From assembly GCA_041396245.1 (NCBI GenBank), contig JAWKYW010000014.1, positions 21,555 through 85,554 of the forward strand: a DNA stretch of 64,000 nt. Direction: 5' to 3'. Below, one piece after another: positions 1-7,532 of the stretch. Source of the DNA: Desulfobacillus sp041396245. GTDB lineage: Bacteria > Pseudomonadota > Gammaproteobacteria > Burkholderiales > Rhodocyclaceae. Numbering within the stretch: the first letter of the stretch is position 1; every line of letters begins with the position of its first letter. The position numbers and the translations under genes were made by a program. Under the pieces are notes generated by a model that was given only the letters and a program-made list of their open reading frames with translations, had not been told where the DNA came from and did no database searches.

Positions 1-328
1 GCGCCTCGTCCTCGCAGTAGCAGCCGACCGAGAAGTCCGCCGTGTGCGAAAGCGCGGCGAGGAGATCCAGCGCGCGGGCGGCCTCCGGCGCCGCCATCTC
101 GGCGCGGTATTTCCTGGCGAAGGCCGCCCACTGCGCCGGCGTCTTCGCCTCCTGCGCGAACTTCACCGTCTCCGCGCCCGGCGCGAGGTTGGGAAACCAG
201 ACGTCGTACCAGTCGCCGCTGGCGAATTCAGATTTCGGCACGCCGCGCGGCGGGCGCCGCACCGTGCCGATGCGCAGGCCTTCGCCTTTCGCCCTCGGCG
301 TTCCAAGTCTGACGATGCGGATTGCCAT
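1..328 (-). CDS. DUF488 family protein (partial)
   Basis: The gene starts at the ATG complementary to 326-328 and runs off the left edge, so only about 109 N-terminal residues are visible. The product begins MAIRIVRLGTPRAKGEG and contains DWYDVWFPNLAP and the late motif SVGCYCEDEA; this spacing and the Cys-x-Cys near the end are characteristic of DUF488 proteins (YeaO-like). The biochemical role of the family is not established. It lies 75 bp upstream of hslR's 3' end on the same strand and may be the last visible member of that minus-strand run. Family assignment rests on motif recognition only. Confidence 0.75.
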   Translation of the reverse strand, partial: MAIRIVRLGTPRAKGEGLRIGTVRRPPRGVPKSEFASGDWYDVWFPNLAPGAETVKFAQEAKTPAQWAAFARKYRAEMAAPEAARALDLLAALSHTADFSVGCYCEDEA

Positions 329-402
329 GATGCGCTCCCGGGACAGGGGGAAAATCGGTCTCTGCGCTGCGGCGACATTGTGCCCCGGCGAGCGCTTTGC
401 GG

Positions 403-774
403 CTACCTGCCGCCGCGCAGCCGGTTCAGCTGCCGGCGGTCGCGCTTGGTGGGGCGCCCCTTCATGTCGGCCTGCGGCAGCGGCGCCAGCCGGCGCAGTT
501 CCGCCGCCTCCGCGCGCTTCCTCGCGCCCTCCGGCGTCTCCCGGTAGAGCAGCCGGGCCTCGGCGGCGGGGCGGCGCTGGGCGTTGAAGCCCAGCACGTC
601 CACTTCCCAATCCTCGCCCTCTGTGCGGATGTGGAGCCGGTCGCCCGGCTTCAGTTCCTTCGCCGGCTTGGCGGCGACGCCGTTCAGCTTCACCCTGCCG
701 CCCTCCGCCGCCGCGGCTGCCTGGCTGCGGGTCTTGTAGAAGCGCGCGGCCCAGAGCCATTTGTCCAGGCGCAT
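403..774 (-). CDS. hslR: S4-domain RNA-binding protein, Hsp15 type
   Basis: A 123-residue protein beginning MRLDKWLWAARFYKTRSQA, the conserved start of the Hsp15/HslR S4 domain, followed by GGRVKLNG and KPGDRL. The tail is basic (KGRPTKRDRRQLNRLRGG). In the family it binds 50S subunits carrying a stalled nascent chain and helps recycle them; it is cytoplasmic. I chose the ATG at 774 because the S4 domain begins there; an upstream in-frame ATG would add an unrelated Arg-rich leader that overlaps the preceding gene. The start overlaps the stop of the upstream 83-residue gene (ATGA at 771-774), indicating translational coupling. Confidence 0.9.
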   Translation of the reverse strand: MRLDKWLWAARFYKTRSQAAAAAEGGRVKLNGVAAKPAKELKPGDRLHIRTEGEDWEVDVLGFNAQRRPAAEARLLYRETPEGARKRAEAAELRRLAPLPQADMKGRPTKRDRRQLNRLRGGR

Positions 775-1025
775 CAGTGGTGCGTGATGAATTCCAGGTC
801 CGTATCGAGGCCGGTGACGGCATCCAGCACCTTTTCGACGACCTCGACATCGACGTCCGACCATTCGGCTTCGGTGTCGCCGGAGGTCGTCGCCAGGGGC
901 GCCAGGTCGAAGTCGACGAAGGTGTCGCCGATCTTCAGCACGGTGATGCCCGAAGGATGCCGGGTCACCTCCCAGTCATCGGGCACTTCCAGCTCGGCAT
1001 GTATCTTGACGACCAGTTTTTTCAT
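774..1025 (-). CDS. Hypothetical small acidic protein (83 aa)
   Basis: I do not recognise this protein. It starts MKKLVVKIHAELEVPDDWEV, is acidic, contains a plausible beta-rich N-terminal half (VKIHAELEVP; GITVLKIGDTFVDFD) and ends LEFITHH. There is no signal peptide or membrane segment. It is translationally coupled to hslR (stop/start overlap at 772-776) and lies 12 bp after the 129-residue gene, so the three probably form one minus-strand transcription unit. No function can be inferred beyond that. Confidence 0.65.
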   Translation of the reverse strand: MKKLVVKIHAELEVPDDWEVTRHPSGITVLKIGDTFVDFDLAPLATTSGDTEAEWSDVDVEVVEKVLDAVTGLDTDLEFITHH

Positions 1026-1037
1026 CGGTTTTCCAAA

Positions 1038-1427
1038 TCAAAAGGGTACTGCGGACAATACAGCAATCGCCAGCACCAGGGTTGCCGCGGCCAGCCAGAG
1101 CGTGCGCTTGCGGTTGGCCTCGATGCGCTTGATGAGCTGCGCGTTCTGCTCGGCGAGTTCCTTGATCAGTTCGGAGGAGGCGAGCATCTGCTGGTTCAGG
1201 TCGGACACCGCCGCCTCCAGCGCGGCGGCGCGGGCCTCCAATGCCTCCAGGGTATGCGGCTCGTGCGCTACGGCCGGCTGCGCGCCAGCATCCGGGTCCT
1301 CGCCCTCAGCGCGCTGCTTGCCCACCGCGTTCCACAGCTTCTTCGCACCCTCGGCCACCTTCGGCGCATTTTTGATGACCTCGGTCCAGGGGACGCTTTG
1401 CAGGATCGTGAGCCAGCCGATTGCCAT
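1038..1427 (-). CDS. Tail-anchored coiled-coil hypothetical protein
   Basis: 129 residues, no recognised family. The N-terminal half (WTEVIKNAPKVAEGAKKLWN) is amphipathic. Residues about 55-105 have the heptad pattern of a coiled coil (LEALEARAAALEAAVSDL), and the C-terminus is one hydrophobic segment (LWLAAATLVLAIAVLSAVPF) preceded by KR residues. This looks like a tail-anchored inner-membrane protein with a cytoplasmic coiled coil. A purine-rich stretch (GGAGG, just before the ATG) supports the start at 1427. It is probably cotranscribed with the 83-residue protein and hslR. Confidence 0.65.
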   Translation of the reverse strand: MAIGWLTILQSVPWTEVIKNAPKVAEGAKKLWNAVGKQRAEGEDPDAGAQPAVAHEPHTLEALEARAAALEAAVSDLNQQMLASSELIKELAEQNAQLIKRIEANRKRTLWLAAATLVLAIAVLSAVPF

Positions 1428-1458
1428 TGAGTTGCCTCCTGTGGCGGCGCCGGAGTGA

Positions 1459-1482
1459 AAAGTCAGTCGCTGCGGGTCGGCG
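1459..1482 (+). repeat. 24-bp dispersed motif, copy 1
   Basis: AAAGTCAGT, nine bases (CGCTGCGGG), then TCGGCG. It lies 3 bp beyond the stop codon of the DUF2442 gene. It is almost identical over 27 bp to copy 8 at 34096-34119. See the findings for the whole family. Confidence 0.75.
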
Positions 1483-1484
1483 AA

Positions 1485-1748
1485 TTAAAGCCGGCTGACA
1501 AGCGGATATTGTTCGGGGTGGAAGACCGACTCCACCGCGAGATCCACGTCGAGATCGGGCCAGTAGAGATGCTGGCTGGAGGGAAGCCGGACGTTCACCA
1601 GCTTGCCGATCGGGGCATCCCGGAACCAGGGGAACTGCTCGAAGGGCAGGAAGGCCTCTCGCTCGCCGAGCAGCAACCAGAAGCCGTGCCTTGAGACGTT
1701 GGTGACCTCAACCGCCGAAATGCCCTTGCCAAGCGCTGCGGATGTCAT
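1485..1748 (-). CDS. DUF2442 family protein
   Basis: 87 residues from the ATG at 1748 (MTSAALGKGISAVEVTNVSR). The pattern VEVTNVSRHGFWLLL, then FLPFEQFPWF, LPSSQHLYWPDLDVDLAVES is typical of DUF2442 proteins. They are often encoded beside DUF4160 proteins in small two-gene modules that are regarded as toxin-antitoxin-like, without experimental proof that I can cite. The gene overlaps the upstream DUF4160 gene by 41 bp in another frame. Longer upstream starts would extend entirely within that gene, so the internal ATG is preferred. Confidence 0.75.
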   Translation of the reverse strand: MTSAALGKGISAVEVTNVSRHGFWLLLGEREAFLPFEQFPWFRDAPIGKLVNVRLPSSQHLYWPDLDVDLAVESVFHPEQYPLVSRL

Positions 1749-1947
1749 GTTCGTGCTCCTGAACCAGGCGAAGCGTTTCGCCAATCTCCCTCTGCGACAG
1801 GCCATAATTCCGCGCCAGTTCGATAACCGGCTCAATCCGGAATTTCGCCTCCCCGTTCGGGCCCATGACAGGAACGTGCATCCTGGGCTCCTCGCGCGAG
1901 AAGAAGCAGAAACGATAGCCGCCTGCGCGAAATACGGTCGGGCTCAC
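1708..1947 (-). CDS. DUF4160 family protein
   Basis: 79 residues: FRAGGYRFCFFSREEPRMHV followed by AKFRIEPVIELARNYGLSQRE and LVQEHEHDIRSAWQ. The Arg/His-rich segment 'REEPRMHVPV' and the following helix are the DUF4160 signature. The gene overlaps the DUF2442 gene by 41 bp, so the two form a tightly coupled module. A toxin-antitoxin-like role is only inferred from this arrangement. The Cys and His residues do not form an obvious metal site. Confidence 0.75.
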   Translation of the reverse strand: MSPTVFRAGGYRFCFFSREEPRMHVPVMGPNGEAKFRIEPVIELARNYGLSQREIGETLRLVQEHEHDIRSAWQGHFGG

Positions 1948-2002
1948 GGGGAAATCATACTCTCGCCCGCAGATGGAGTGCCAGTCGCATGAGCGTGGCC
2001 GG

Positions 2003-2026
2003 GAAGTCAGTCCCGGCGGGACGGCG
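2003..2026 (+). repeat. 24-bp dispersed motif, copy 2
   Basis: GAAGTCAGT (one mismatch), nine bases, ACGGCG. It ends 2 bp beyond the stop codon of the minus-strand gene 2029-2394. Confidence 0.65.
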
Positions 2027-2028
2027 CT

Positions 2029-2394
2029 TCACCCGCCCTTGAGCTTCGCGGTGACCTCGGCGTCGCTCAGCGGCGCGCCGGCCCACACCATCGCCTTGGA
2101 TGCACCGGCGCCCGCCGCCAATTCCCGAAACACGCGATCCTCGATTTGCGTTAGCCCGCCTTCGAGTTTATCCATCGGATGCACCAGCATCTCGGTCTTG
2201 AGCGCCAGGCCGGCGCCACGCGCCCGGTCGGCGAGCGCCTTCAGGCAGGCCTGCGCCGCCGTGAAGTCGCCAACCAGCATGCGCGGATGAGAGAAGGGCG
2301 TCTGCGCGACGGCCTGGACCGTGCGGTCTTCGCCGACGTTGCGGACATCGATGCGGTTCTCGCGAATCTGCACGTAGAGGGTGCGCTTGAACAT
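2029..2394 (-). CDS. Hypothetical protein (121 aa)
   Basis: The product starts MFKRTLYVQIRENRIDVRNV and has an ordered alpha/beta look: FSHPRMLVGDFTAAQACLKAL in the middle and MVWAGAPLSDAEVTAKL at the end. I recognise it only as resembling a family of roughly 120-residue betaproteobacterial proteins of unknown function; I cannot assign a domain. There is no signal peptide and no cysteine cluster. It is flanked on both sides by copies of the 24-bp motif (2003-2026 and 2413-2436), each next to a minus-strand stop codon. Confidence 0.65.
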   Translation of the reverse strand: MFKRTLYVQIRENRIDVRNVGEDRTVQAVAQTPFSHPRMLVGDFTAAQACLKALADRARGAGLALKTEMLVHPMDKLEGGLTQIEDRVFRELAAGAGASKAMVWAGAPLSDAEVTAKLKGG

Positions 2395-2412
2395 GGATGT
2401 GGCGTGGCGGGA

Positions 2413-2436
2413 AAAGTCAGTCTGCGCAGGACGGCG
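2413..2436 (+). repeat. 24-bp dispersed motif, copy 3
   Basis: AAAGTCAGT, nine bases (CTGCGCAGG), ACGGCG, 3 bp beyond the stop codon of the minus-strand gene 2440-2703. Confidence 0.75.
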
Positions 2437-2439
2437 CCA

Positions 2440-2703
2440 TCAGCGCCGATACTCGCGCATCGCCGGGTTGAGGCGGTCGATGTCCGCCTGCACCTGCTCG
2501 CGGCTGCGCTCGTAGACGATCTCGCGCCCCATCACGCTGCCGGCGTAGGCGAGCCCGTTGCGCGTCGGCGACAGCTCGCACTTCATGCTGTGCTGGCCCT
2601 CGCCGATCACCACCGTGATGCCGCTCGCCCGCTTGTTGAAGACGACGACGTCCATGGTCTGGCCGGACTGGGTGATTCTGACTTTGATTTTTTCGGTGTT
2701 CAT
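2440..2703 (-). CDS. Hypothetical protein (87 aa)
   Basis: Unrecognised. The N-terminal half is beta-rich (KIKVRITQSGQTMDVVVFNK; GITVVIGEGQHSMKCELSP), suggesting a small barrel or sandwich. The C-terminus is helical and charged (SREQVQADIDRLNPAMREYR). It lies 14 bp downstream of the restriction endonuclease gene on the same strand and could be cotranscribed with the restriction-modification pair, but nothing in the sequence ties it to DNA restriction. Confidence 0.6.
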   Translation of the reverse strand: MNTEKIKVRITQSGQTMDVVVFNKRASGITVVIGEGQHSMKCELSPTRNGLAYAGSVMGREIVYERSREQVQADIDRLNPAMREYRR

Positions 2704-2717
2704 CGGTTGCGGTCTTA

Positions 2718-3470
2718 TTATTGAAGCTTGCCGGAGTTGTATTCGACGAGCCTCATCCAGTCGATCAATCCGTTTGGGCAGAAGCGCGTCACGAACTGCG
2801 CAGTAAAGTCATTGAGCTTCGCGGTGTATATCTCTTCCAGCGCTTCGTTCTTTTCCTTGGATAGATGGCCGATGGGTTCAATGATGTCTGTATAGAGGGT
2901 TGTGCTACCCCCCGAAATCAGTTCCCAGAACCGCTGCCCGCACAGTTTCTGATGCGTACCTTTCTCGCAGGCGTTGTCTTTGCCGTAGCAGCAGCCTTCT
3001 ATAAACTTGATGTTCAGGCTTCTACCGCCGCCGGAAGTATGCAGGGTTTTCTTCGCATCGTGAAAATTCCGTATCATGGCCTTGATCTGATTGGCGTTGC
3101 CCCAGTTCGGTCCTGACTTGATGCTGATGAGGTATTTGTCCGACCCATCCTCGAAATCGAGGTCGATCCCCCGGGTGCCGGATTTACGTCCTCCGAATAC
3201 TTGCTGGCAAACGTGAATCGCGACCATCTCCAAGAAGTTGCCAAATACCGTTTCTTCACCTGATGAAACCGTGGCATCCAAAATGGCCTTGATGAAATCG
3301 TTGGCAGTTTGTGTGCGCTTCGCTTTGAAGAGATAGGGGTTCTTCCTCTTCAGGATGTTTTCCAAAGTCAGCGCTTGGAGCTTGGCAAGCTTCTTGTCGT
3401 GAAATACCGGGCCAATGTGGTCTTGAATAAAGCGTGCCACCTCATTGAGGTCAAGCGGATTCCGGCTCAT
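2718..3470 (-). CDS. Type II restriction endonuclease, PmeII-like
   Basis: 250 residues. The segment LKRKNPYLFKAKRTQTANDF, then FGNFLEMVAIHVCQQVFGGR, GIDLDFEDGSDKYLISIKSG, GCCYGKDN and KLCGQRFWELISG match the PmeII-type restriction endonuclease family as I know it. The D-x(n)-SIKSG stretch (about residues 125-142) is the likely PD-(D/E)XK-type metal and cleavage site. The start codon overlaps the stop of the methyltransferase gene by 4 bp, so methylase is translated first and nuclease is coupled to it, the usual safe order. GC content is visibly lower than in neighbouring housekeeping genes, consistent with transfer. Recognition sequence unknown. Confidence 0.8.
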   Translation of the reverse strand: MSRNPLDLNEVARFIQDHIGPVFHDKKLAKLQALTLENILKRKNPYLFKAKRTQTANDFIKAILDATVSSGEETVFGNFLEMVAIHVCQQVFGGRKSGTRGIDLDFEDGSDKYLISIKSGPNWGNANQIKAMIRNFHDAKKTLHTSGGGRSLNIKFIEGCCYGKDNACEKGTHQKLCGQRFWELISGGSTTLYTDIIEPIGHLSKEKNEALEEIYTAKLNDFTAQFVTRFCPNGLIDWMRLVEYNSGKLQ

Positions 3471-4336
3471 GCTGTTTGCCGGCTTTTCCGGACATCGTAT
3501 TTGCGCCTTTCTTCAAGCAGAACAAGCTGAGGCGTGGCCAGTTCAGAGCGCGCCAGTTCGACATATTCAGGCTGAATCTCGATCCCTACGGCGTTTCGAC
3601 CCAGGCGCTTGGCGACGCGGATAGTGGTGCCTGAGCCCATGAAGGGGTCCAGAACCGTATCGCCTTCTTGAGTGAACAACTTGATGAACCATTCCGGCAA
3701 TGCCTCTGGAAAAACCGCGCTGTGCTTGCGATTTGAGCACTCTGTGGCGAGATTCAGCACATTGGTCGGGAAAGCCATGCTGCGCGAAATCCAATTCTCA
3801 ATTTTTTTCCCAAAGCCGCTGCCAACCCTCGATTCGTCGCGAACACGATCAGTCGTCGAAAGATTCTTCAGGCGCGCCTTGGCCCAATCTCCCATGGGAA
3901 CCATGACCTCTTCCTGGTACATATTGAATTGCCGTGCCTTGTTGAACTGGAGCAGGCGTTCCCATGCATCCCGAAAGCGGTTGGGCCACTTTCCCGGATA
4001 GCAGTTCTTCTTGTGCCAGATGAGTTCCTCCGTCCACAGCCAGCCCTGGCGCCGCATTTCGAGGATGAGTTCCAGCACGTAGGTGTGCCGCTCGCCGCTG
4101 ACGACGCGCTCCTTGATGTTGAGGATGAACGTGCCAGTCGGTTTCAGTACGCGAAGCAACTCGCGGGTGATTGGCAGAAACCACGCGACGTATTCGTCGG
4201 GCGCCACGCCACCGTAGGTATGCTTGCGCTGGTCTGCGTAGGGGGGAGAGGTGACAATCAGGTCTATGCTGTTATCGGGGAGCCCTTGCAGCACACGAAG
4301 GCAATCGCCCTCGGCTATCTCGATATGAGTTGGCAT
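3467..4336 (-). CDS. Site-specific DNA methyltransferase (beta class)
   Basis: 289 residues. Motif IV comes first (DLIVTSPPYADQR, catalytic SPPY at about residues 30-33) and the AdoMet-binding motif I comes late (VLDPFMGSGTT near residue 235), the order of beta-class N4-cytosine or N6-adenine methyltransferases. SPPY rather than DPPY favours N4-cytosine but does not prove it. The product would protect the host sites cut by the overlapping PmeII-like endonuclease. It is the first gene of the minus-strand restriction-modification pair, and its promoter should lie in the 110 bp between it and nrdJ's 3' end. Confidence 0.88.
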   Translation of the reverse strand: MPTHIEIAEGDCLRVLQGLPDNSIDLIVTSPPYADQRKHTYGGVAPDEYVAWFLPITRELLRVLKPTGTFILNIKERVVSGERHTYVLELILEMRRQGWLWTEELIWHKKNCYPGKWPNRFRDAWERLLQFNKARQFNMYQEEVMVPMGDWAKARLKNLSTTDRVRDESRVGSGFGKKIENWISRSMAFPTNVLNLATECSNRKHSAVFPEALPEWFIKLFTQEGDTVLDPFMGSGTTIRVAKRLGRNAVGIEIQPEYVELARSELATPQLVLLEERRKYDVRKSRQTA

Positions 4337-4381
4337 GGGTTTCTATCGTGATCCGGTAATAACGGCACCCATTCTAAGTTT

Positions 4382-4408
4382 CCCCTGGCTCAACAGGTGA
4401 GCCAGGGG
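4382..4408 (-). terminator. Hairpin after nrdJ, possible terminator
   Basis: A perfect 11-bp stem: CCCCTGGCTCA at 4382-4392 pairs with TGAGCCAGGGG at 4398-4408 across a 5-nt loop. It lies about 40 bp past the nrdJ stop. No clear U-tract follows on the minus strand, so it may be an mRNA-stabilising hairpin rather than an intrinsic terminator. A second, shorter hairpin (GCCGGCC/GGCCGG) lies at about 4420-4438. Confidence 0.5.
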
Positions 4409-4447
4409 AATGGTCGAAAGCCGGCCTCATGGCCGGTCAGGCGCGAC

Positions 4448-7330
4448 TTACCCGCAAGCCCCCACCGCGCCGCAGGCGCTGCAGAAGTCGCAGCCGTCCT
4501 TCTTGATCACGGTGTAGTTGCCGCATTCCTTGCAGAGGGCGCCCTGCATGACCTTCGGCGCGCTGGCTTCGCGCGGGGCTTCGAGGATGCCCATCTCGCG
4601 CGTCGGGTAGCCGTTCTCGTCGAGGATGCCGAGCATGGCGTAGCGGTGCATGATCAGGCGCGCGATGTAGGCCACGGTCGAGGGCCAGTTCTGCTGCTTG
4701 CGCGTGCCGGGCACGAAGGCCATGAAGTCGCCGAGCGGTTCGGGGTAGTTGAGCAGCTTGCGCAGCTTCATGCCGATCCAGGCCGGGTCCATCACGCGCA
4801 TGTCGAGCGAGAGGATGTGCGAGAGACCGTCGAGCGCGCGCGGGTAGTTGCCCGAGAGCCACATCGAGTAGGGCCGGGTGACGCCGTCGGGCAGGGTGAT
4901 TTCCTTCAGGCCGAGGACGAAGTCCTCGCCCGAGGCGGGGTTCTGGATGTCCACCGTCCAGGAGAGCGTGCCGTCGGTGCCGGTCTTCGGCTCCAGCAGG
5001 CTGAACATGGAATCGAGCACCGGCGTCGGCACTTCCGCGTCGAGGCTGCCGCACAGCTGCTCGACGCGGTAGCGCACCACCTGCGCCACGGCGGCGACGA
5101 CGCCGGGCATGCGCTTGCTCTCGCCGTGGGGCGGGAAGTGCATGTCGAACATCTCTTCGCCGCGGGTGCGGGCGAGGGTGTCGAGCTTGAGCTTGAGCCA
5201 GGCGCGATCCTGCGCGCGCATGTCCATCGACAGGGTCTTGGCGACGGCGCCGAGGCCGCGCGGCTGCTCGGAGCCGTTGACCCACACCTCGAAGGGCACC
5301 GGCTTGGCGTGCTGCTCGATGTGGCCGACGAAGAGGGCGAACTCGCCGTGCGGCGTCTCGATCATGTAGGTCCATGCCGAGTTGCCGTCGGTCATGCGCG
5401 GGCGACCGGGCCAGCGCAGGCTGGAGAGCACCGGCGCCGGCAGGCTCTTGATGACGAGGCGGCGGTTGGCGTCGCTGAGCTTGACGTCCTGCGGCTGTTT
5501 CTTCTCGGCGCTGGCGCCGCTCTCGACGGAGAGCACGGCGCCGAGCACCTTGTTGGGCCGGTAGGTGGCCAGCCCCTTGAGGCCGGACTTCCAGGCCGCG
5601 AGGTAGAGGTCCTCGAAGTCGGCGTAGGGGTAGTCCTCCGGCACGTTCACCGTCTTCGAGATGCTGGTGTCGATGTAGGGGGCCACGGCCGCCACCATCG
5701 ACTCGTGCGCCTGCGCCGAGATCTCCAGCGCGGTGACGAAGTAGGGCGGCAGTTTTTCCATGTCGCCGCCGAGGTACTTGTACAGGCGCCAGGCGTAGTC
5801 CTCGACCGAGTACTGCTTGTGGGTGCCGTCGGCCATGCGCTTCTTGCGCGTGTAGGTCCACGAGAAGGGCGGCTCGATGCCGTTGGAGGCGTTGTCGGCG
5901 AAGGCCAGCGAGATGGTGCCGGTCGGGGCGATCGACAGCAGGTGCGAGTTGCGGATGCCGTGCTTGCGGATCTGCTCCTTGATCTCGGCCGGCAGGCGCG
6001 AGGCGAAGTTGCCGCCGGAGAGATACAGGTCGGCGTTGAAGAGCGGGAAGGCGCCGCGCTCCTTGGCCAGCTCGACCGAGGCGAGGTAGGCGCGGTCGCG
6101 CATGAAGGCCGAGATCTCGGTGGCCTTGGCGCGCGCTTCCGGCGTGTCGTAGCGCAGGCCGAGCATGATCAGGGCGTCGCCGAGGCCGGTGAAGCCCAGC
6201 CCGATGCGGCGCTTGGCGGCGGCCTCGGCCTGCTGCTGCGGCAGCGGCCAGTGGGTGGCGTCGAGGACGTTGTCGAGCATGCGGGTGGACAGCTCGACGA
6301 CGCGGCCGAAGCCGGCGTAGTCGAACTCGGCCTCGGGCGTGAACGAGTGCGTGACGAAGCGGGTCAGGTTGATCGAGCCCAGGCAGCAGCAGCCATAGGG
6401 CGGCAGCGGCTGCTCGGCGCAGGGGTTGGTGGCCTCGATGGTCTCGCAGTAGTTGAGGTTGTTGTCGCGGTTGATGCGGTCGAGGAAGAGGATGCCCGGC
6501 TCGGCGTGGTCGTAGGTCGAGCGCATGATCTGGTCCCACAGCTCGCGCGCGCGCACCTTGCGGTACACCCAGCAGCCGTCCTCGCGCCGGTAGGCGCCGG
6601 CGGCCTTGATGTCGGCCGAGGGCTCGGCCCTGTGCGCCAGCTCGACATCGCCGTCGCGCTCGACCGCCTCCATGAAGACGTCGGTGACGCCGACCGAGAT
6701 GTTGAAATTGGAGAGGTCGCCCTTGTCCTTGGCGTGGATGAACATCTCGATGTCGGGATGGTCGCAGCGCAGCACGCCCATCTGGGCGCCGCGGCGGGCG
6801 CCGGCGGATTCGACCGTCTCGCAGGAGCGGTCGAAGACGCGCATGTAGGACACCGGGCCGGAGGCGCGCGAGTGCGTGCCCTTGACGAAGGCGCCGACCG
6901 GGCGGATCGAGGAGAAGTCGTAGCCGACGCCGCCGCCGCGGCGCATGGTCTCGGCCGCCTGCGAGAGGGCGGTGTAGATGCCGGGGCGGTCGTCGACGAT
7001 CTCGGAGATGGAGTCGCCCACCGGCTGCACGAAGCAGTTGATCAGCGTCGCCTGGAGATCGGTGCCGGCGGCGGAGTTGATGCGGCCGGCCGGCACGAAG
7101 CCATGCTCCTGCGCCTCGAGGAAGCGTTTTTCCCATTGGTGGCGTTTGTCCTCCGCCTCCATGGCGGCCAGCGCGCGCGCCACGCGGGCGCGCACCTCAT
7201 GCACGTTCTGTTCGTTGCCTTTGGCGTATTTCTCGAGCAGGACTTCGCCGGAAATCTCTTGTTCTGCAGGTAGGGTGTTGTCGTCGCGTAGCTTTGTCTG
7301 GTGGTGGTTCGAAGACAGAGTCGTGCTCAT
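4448..7330 (-). CDS. nrdJ: Adenosylcobalamin-dependent ribonucleotide reductase (class II)
   Basis: 960 residues. It reduces ribonucleotides to deoxyribonucleotides with a cobalamin-derived thiyl radical, so it works with or without oxygen. Visible landmarks: INSAAGTDLQATLINCF near residue 99 (first redox Cys region), RRGGGVGYDFSSIRP, the active-site segment ATNPCAEQPLPPYG (Asn-x-Cys-x-Glu), and a C-terminal Cys-rich tail with two CxxC pairs (LCKECG; CDFCSACG) that can shuttle reducing equivalents. The internal ATG at 7330 is chosen because GGAG precedes it by 10 nt; a start at 7375 lacks a ribosome-binding site. Upstream lie an NrdR-like box and a perfect palindrome, so expression is probably NrdR-controlled. 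Confidence 0.93.
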   Translation of the reverse strand: MSTTLSSNHHQTKLRDDNTLPAEQEISGEVLLEKYAKGNEQNVHEVRARVARALAAMEAEDKRHQWEKRFLEAQEHGFVPAGRINSAAGTDLQATLINCFVQPVGDSISEIVDDRPGIYTALSQAAETMRRGGGVGYDFSSIRPVGAFVKGTHSRASGPVSYMRVFDRSCETVESAGARRGAQMGVLRCDHPDIEMFIHAKDKGDLSNFNISVGVTDVFMEAVERDGDVELAHRAEPSADIKAAGAYRREDGCWVYRKVRARELWDQIMRSTYDHAEPGILFLDRINRDNNLNYCETIEATNPCAEQPLPPYGCCCLGSINLTRFVTHSFTPEAEFDYAGFGRVVELSTRMLDNVLDATHWPLPQQQAEAAAKRRIGLGFTGLGDALIMLGLRYDTPEARAKATEISAFMRDRAYLASVELAKERGAFPLFNADLYLSGGNFASRLPAEIKEQIRKHGIRNSHLLSIAPTGTISLAFADNASNGIEPPFSWTYTRKKRMADGTHKQYSVEDYAWRLYKYLGGDMEKLPPYFVTALEISAQAHESMVAAVAPYIDTSISKTVNVPEDYPYADFEDLYLAAWKSGLKGLATYRPNKVLGAVLSVESGASAEKKQPQDVKLSDANRRLVIKSLPAPVLSSLRWPGRPRMTDGNSAWTYMIETPHGEFALFVGHIEQHAKPVPFEVWVNGSEQPRGLGAVAKTLSMDMRAQDRAWLKLKLDTLARTRGEEMFDMHFPPHGESKRMPGVVAAVAQVVRYRVEQLCGSLDAEVPTPVLDSMFSLLEPKTGTDGTLSWTVDIQNPASGEDFVLGLKEITLPDGVTRPYSMWLSGNYPRALDGLSHILSLDMRVMDPAWIGMKLRKLLNYPEPLGDFMAFVPGTRKQQNWPSTVAYIARLIMHRYAMLGILDENGYPTREMGILEAPREASAPKVMQGALCKECGNYTVIKKDGCDFCSACGAVGACG

Positions 7331-7420
7331 CTGTTTTTTTCTCCGTAGTTCGGGTTGATTCTGACCGGGGTTCAATATACTTCTTCGATCCGGTCATGTG
7401 AACAGGTTTTTCAAAATATT

Positions 7421-7444
7421 TATCCTATATATAACAATAGGATA
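7421..7444 (-). promoter_or_regulatory. Perfect inverted repeat upstream of nrdJ
   Basis: TATCCTAT (7421-7428), 8 bp, then ATAGGATA (7437-7444): an exact 8-bp inverted repeat, 91 bp upstream of the nrdJ start in an AT-rich leader. The core CTATATATAA within it also resembles a degenerate second NrdR box, 55 bp (about five helical turns) from the box at 7477. It may be an operator or a short leader hairpin. Confidence 0.5.
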
Positions 7445-7476
7445 CGGAATTCTCTTGTGTAATCAATGAGAAATGC

Positions 7477-7492
7477 CCACTAGATATAGTAT
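7477..7492 (-). promoter_or_regulatory. NrdR-box-like site
   Basis: CCACTAGATATAGTAT matches the known NrdR box (roughly ACACTATATATAGTGT) at most positions and is itself a near-palindrome. It lies about 150 bp upstream of nrdJ. NrdR is the general repressor of bacterial ribonucleotide reductase genes. The assignment is by eye, without a scoring matrix. Confidence 0.55.
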
Positions 7493-7532
7493 GTCGCACC
7501 GCACACAAGGACTGGCGCGGGATTCCGGCGAT

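Noticed and set aside
4397..7273. A 958-codon plus-strand reading frame and other long frames opposite nrdJ
   Set aside because: They are antisense shadows of nrdJ caused by GC-rich codon bias; the minus strand encodes clear ribonucleotide reductase motifs throughout.
7331..7532. Cobalamin riboswitch in the nrdJ leader
   Set aside because: Considered because nrdJ needs B12, but no B12-box-like conserved stretch or extended structured leader was seen; only an NrdR-like box and a palindrome.
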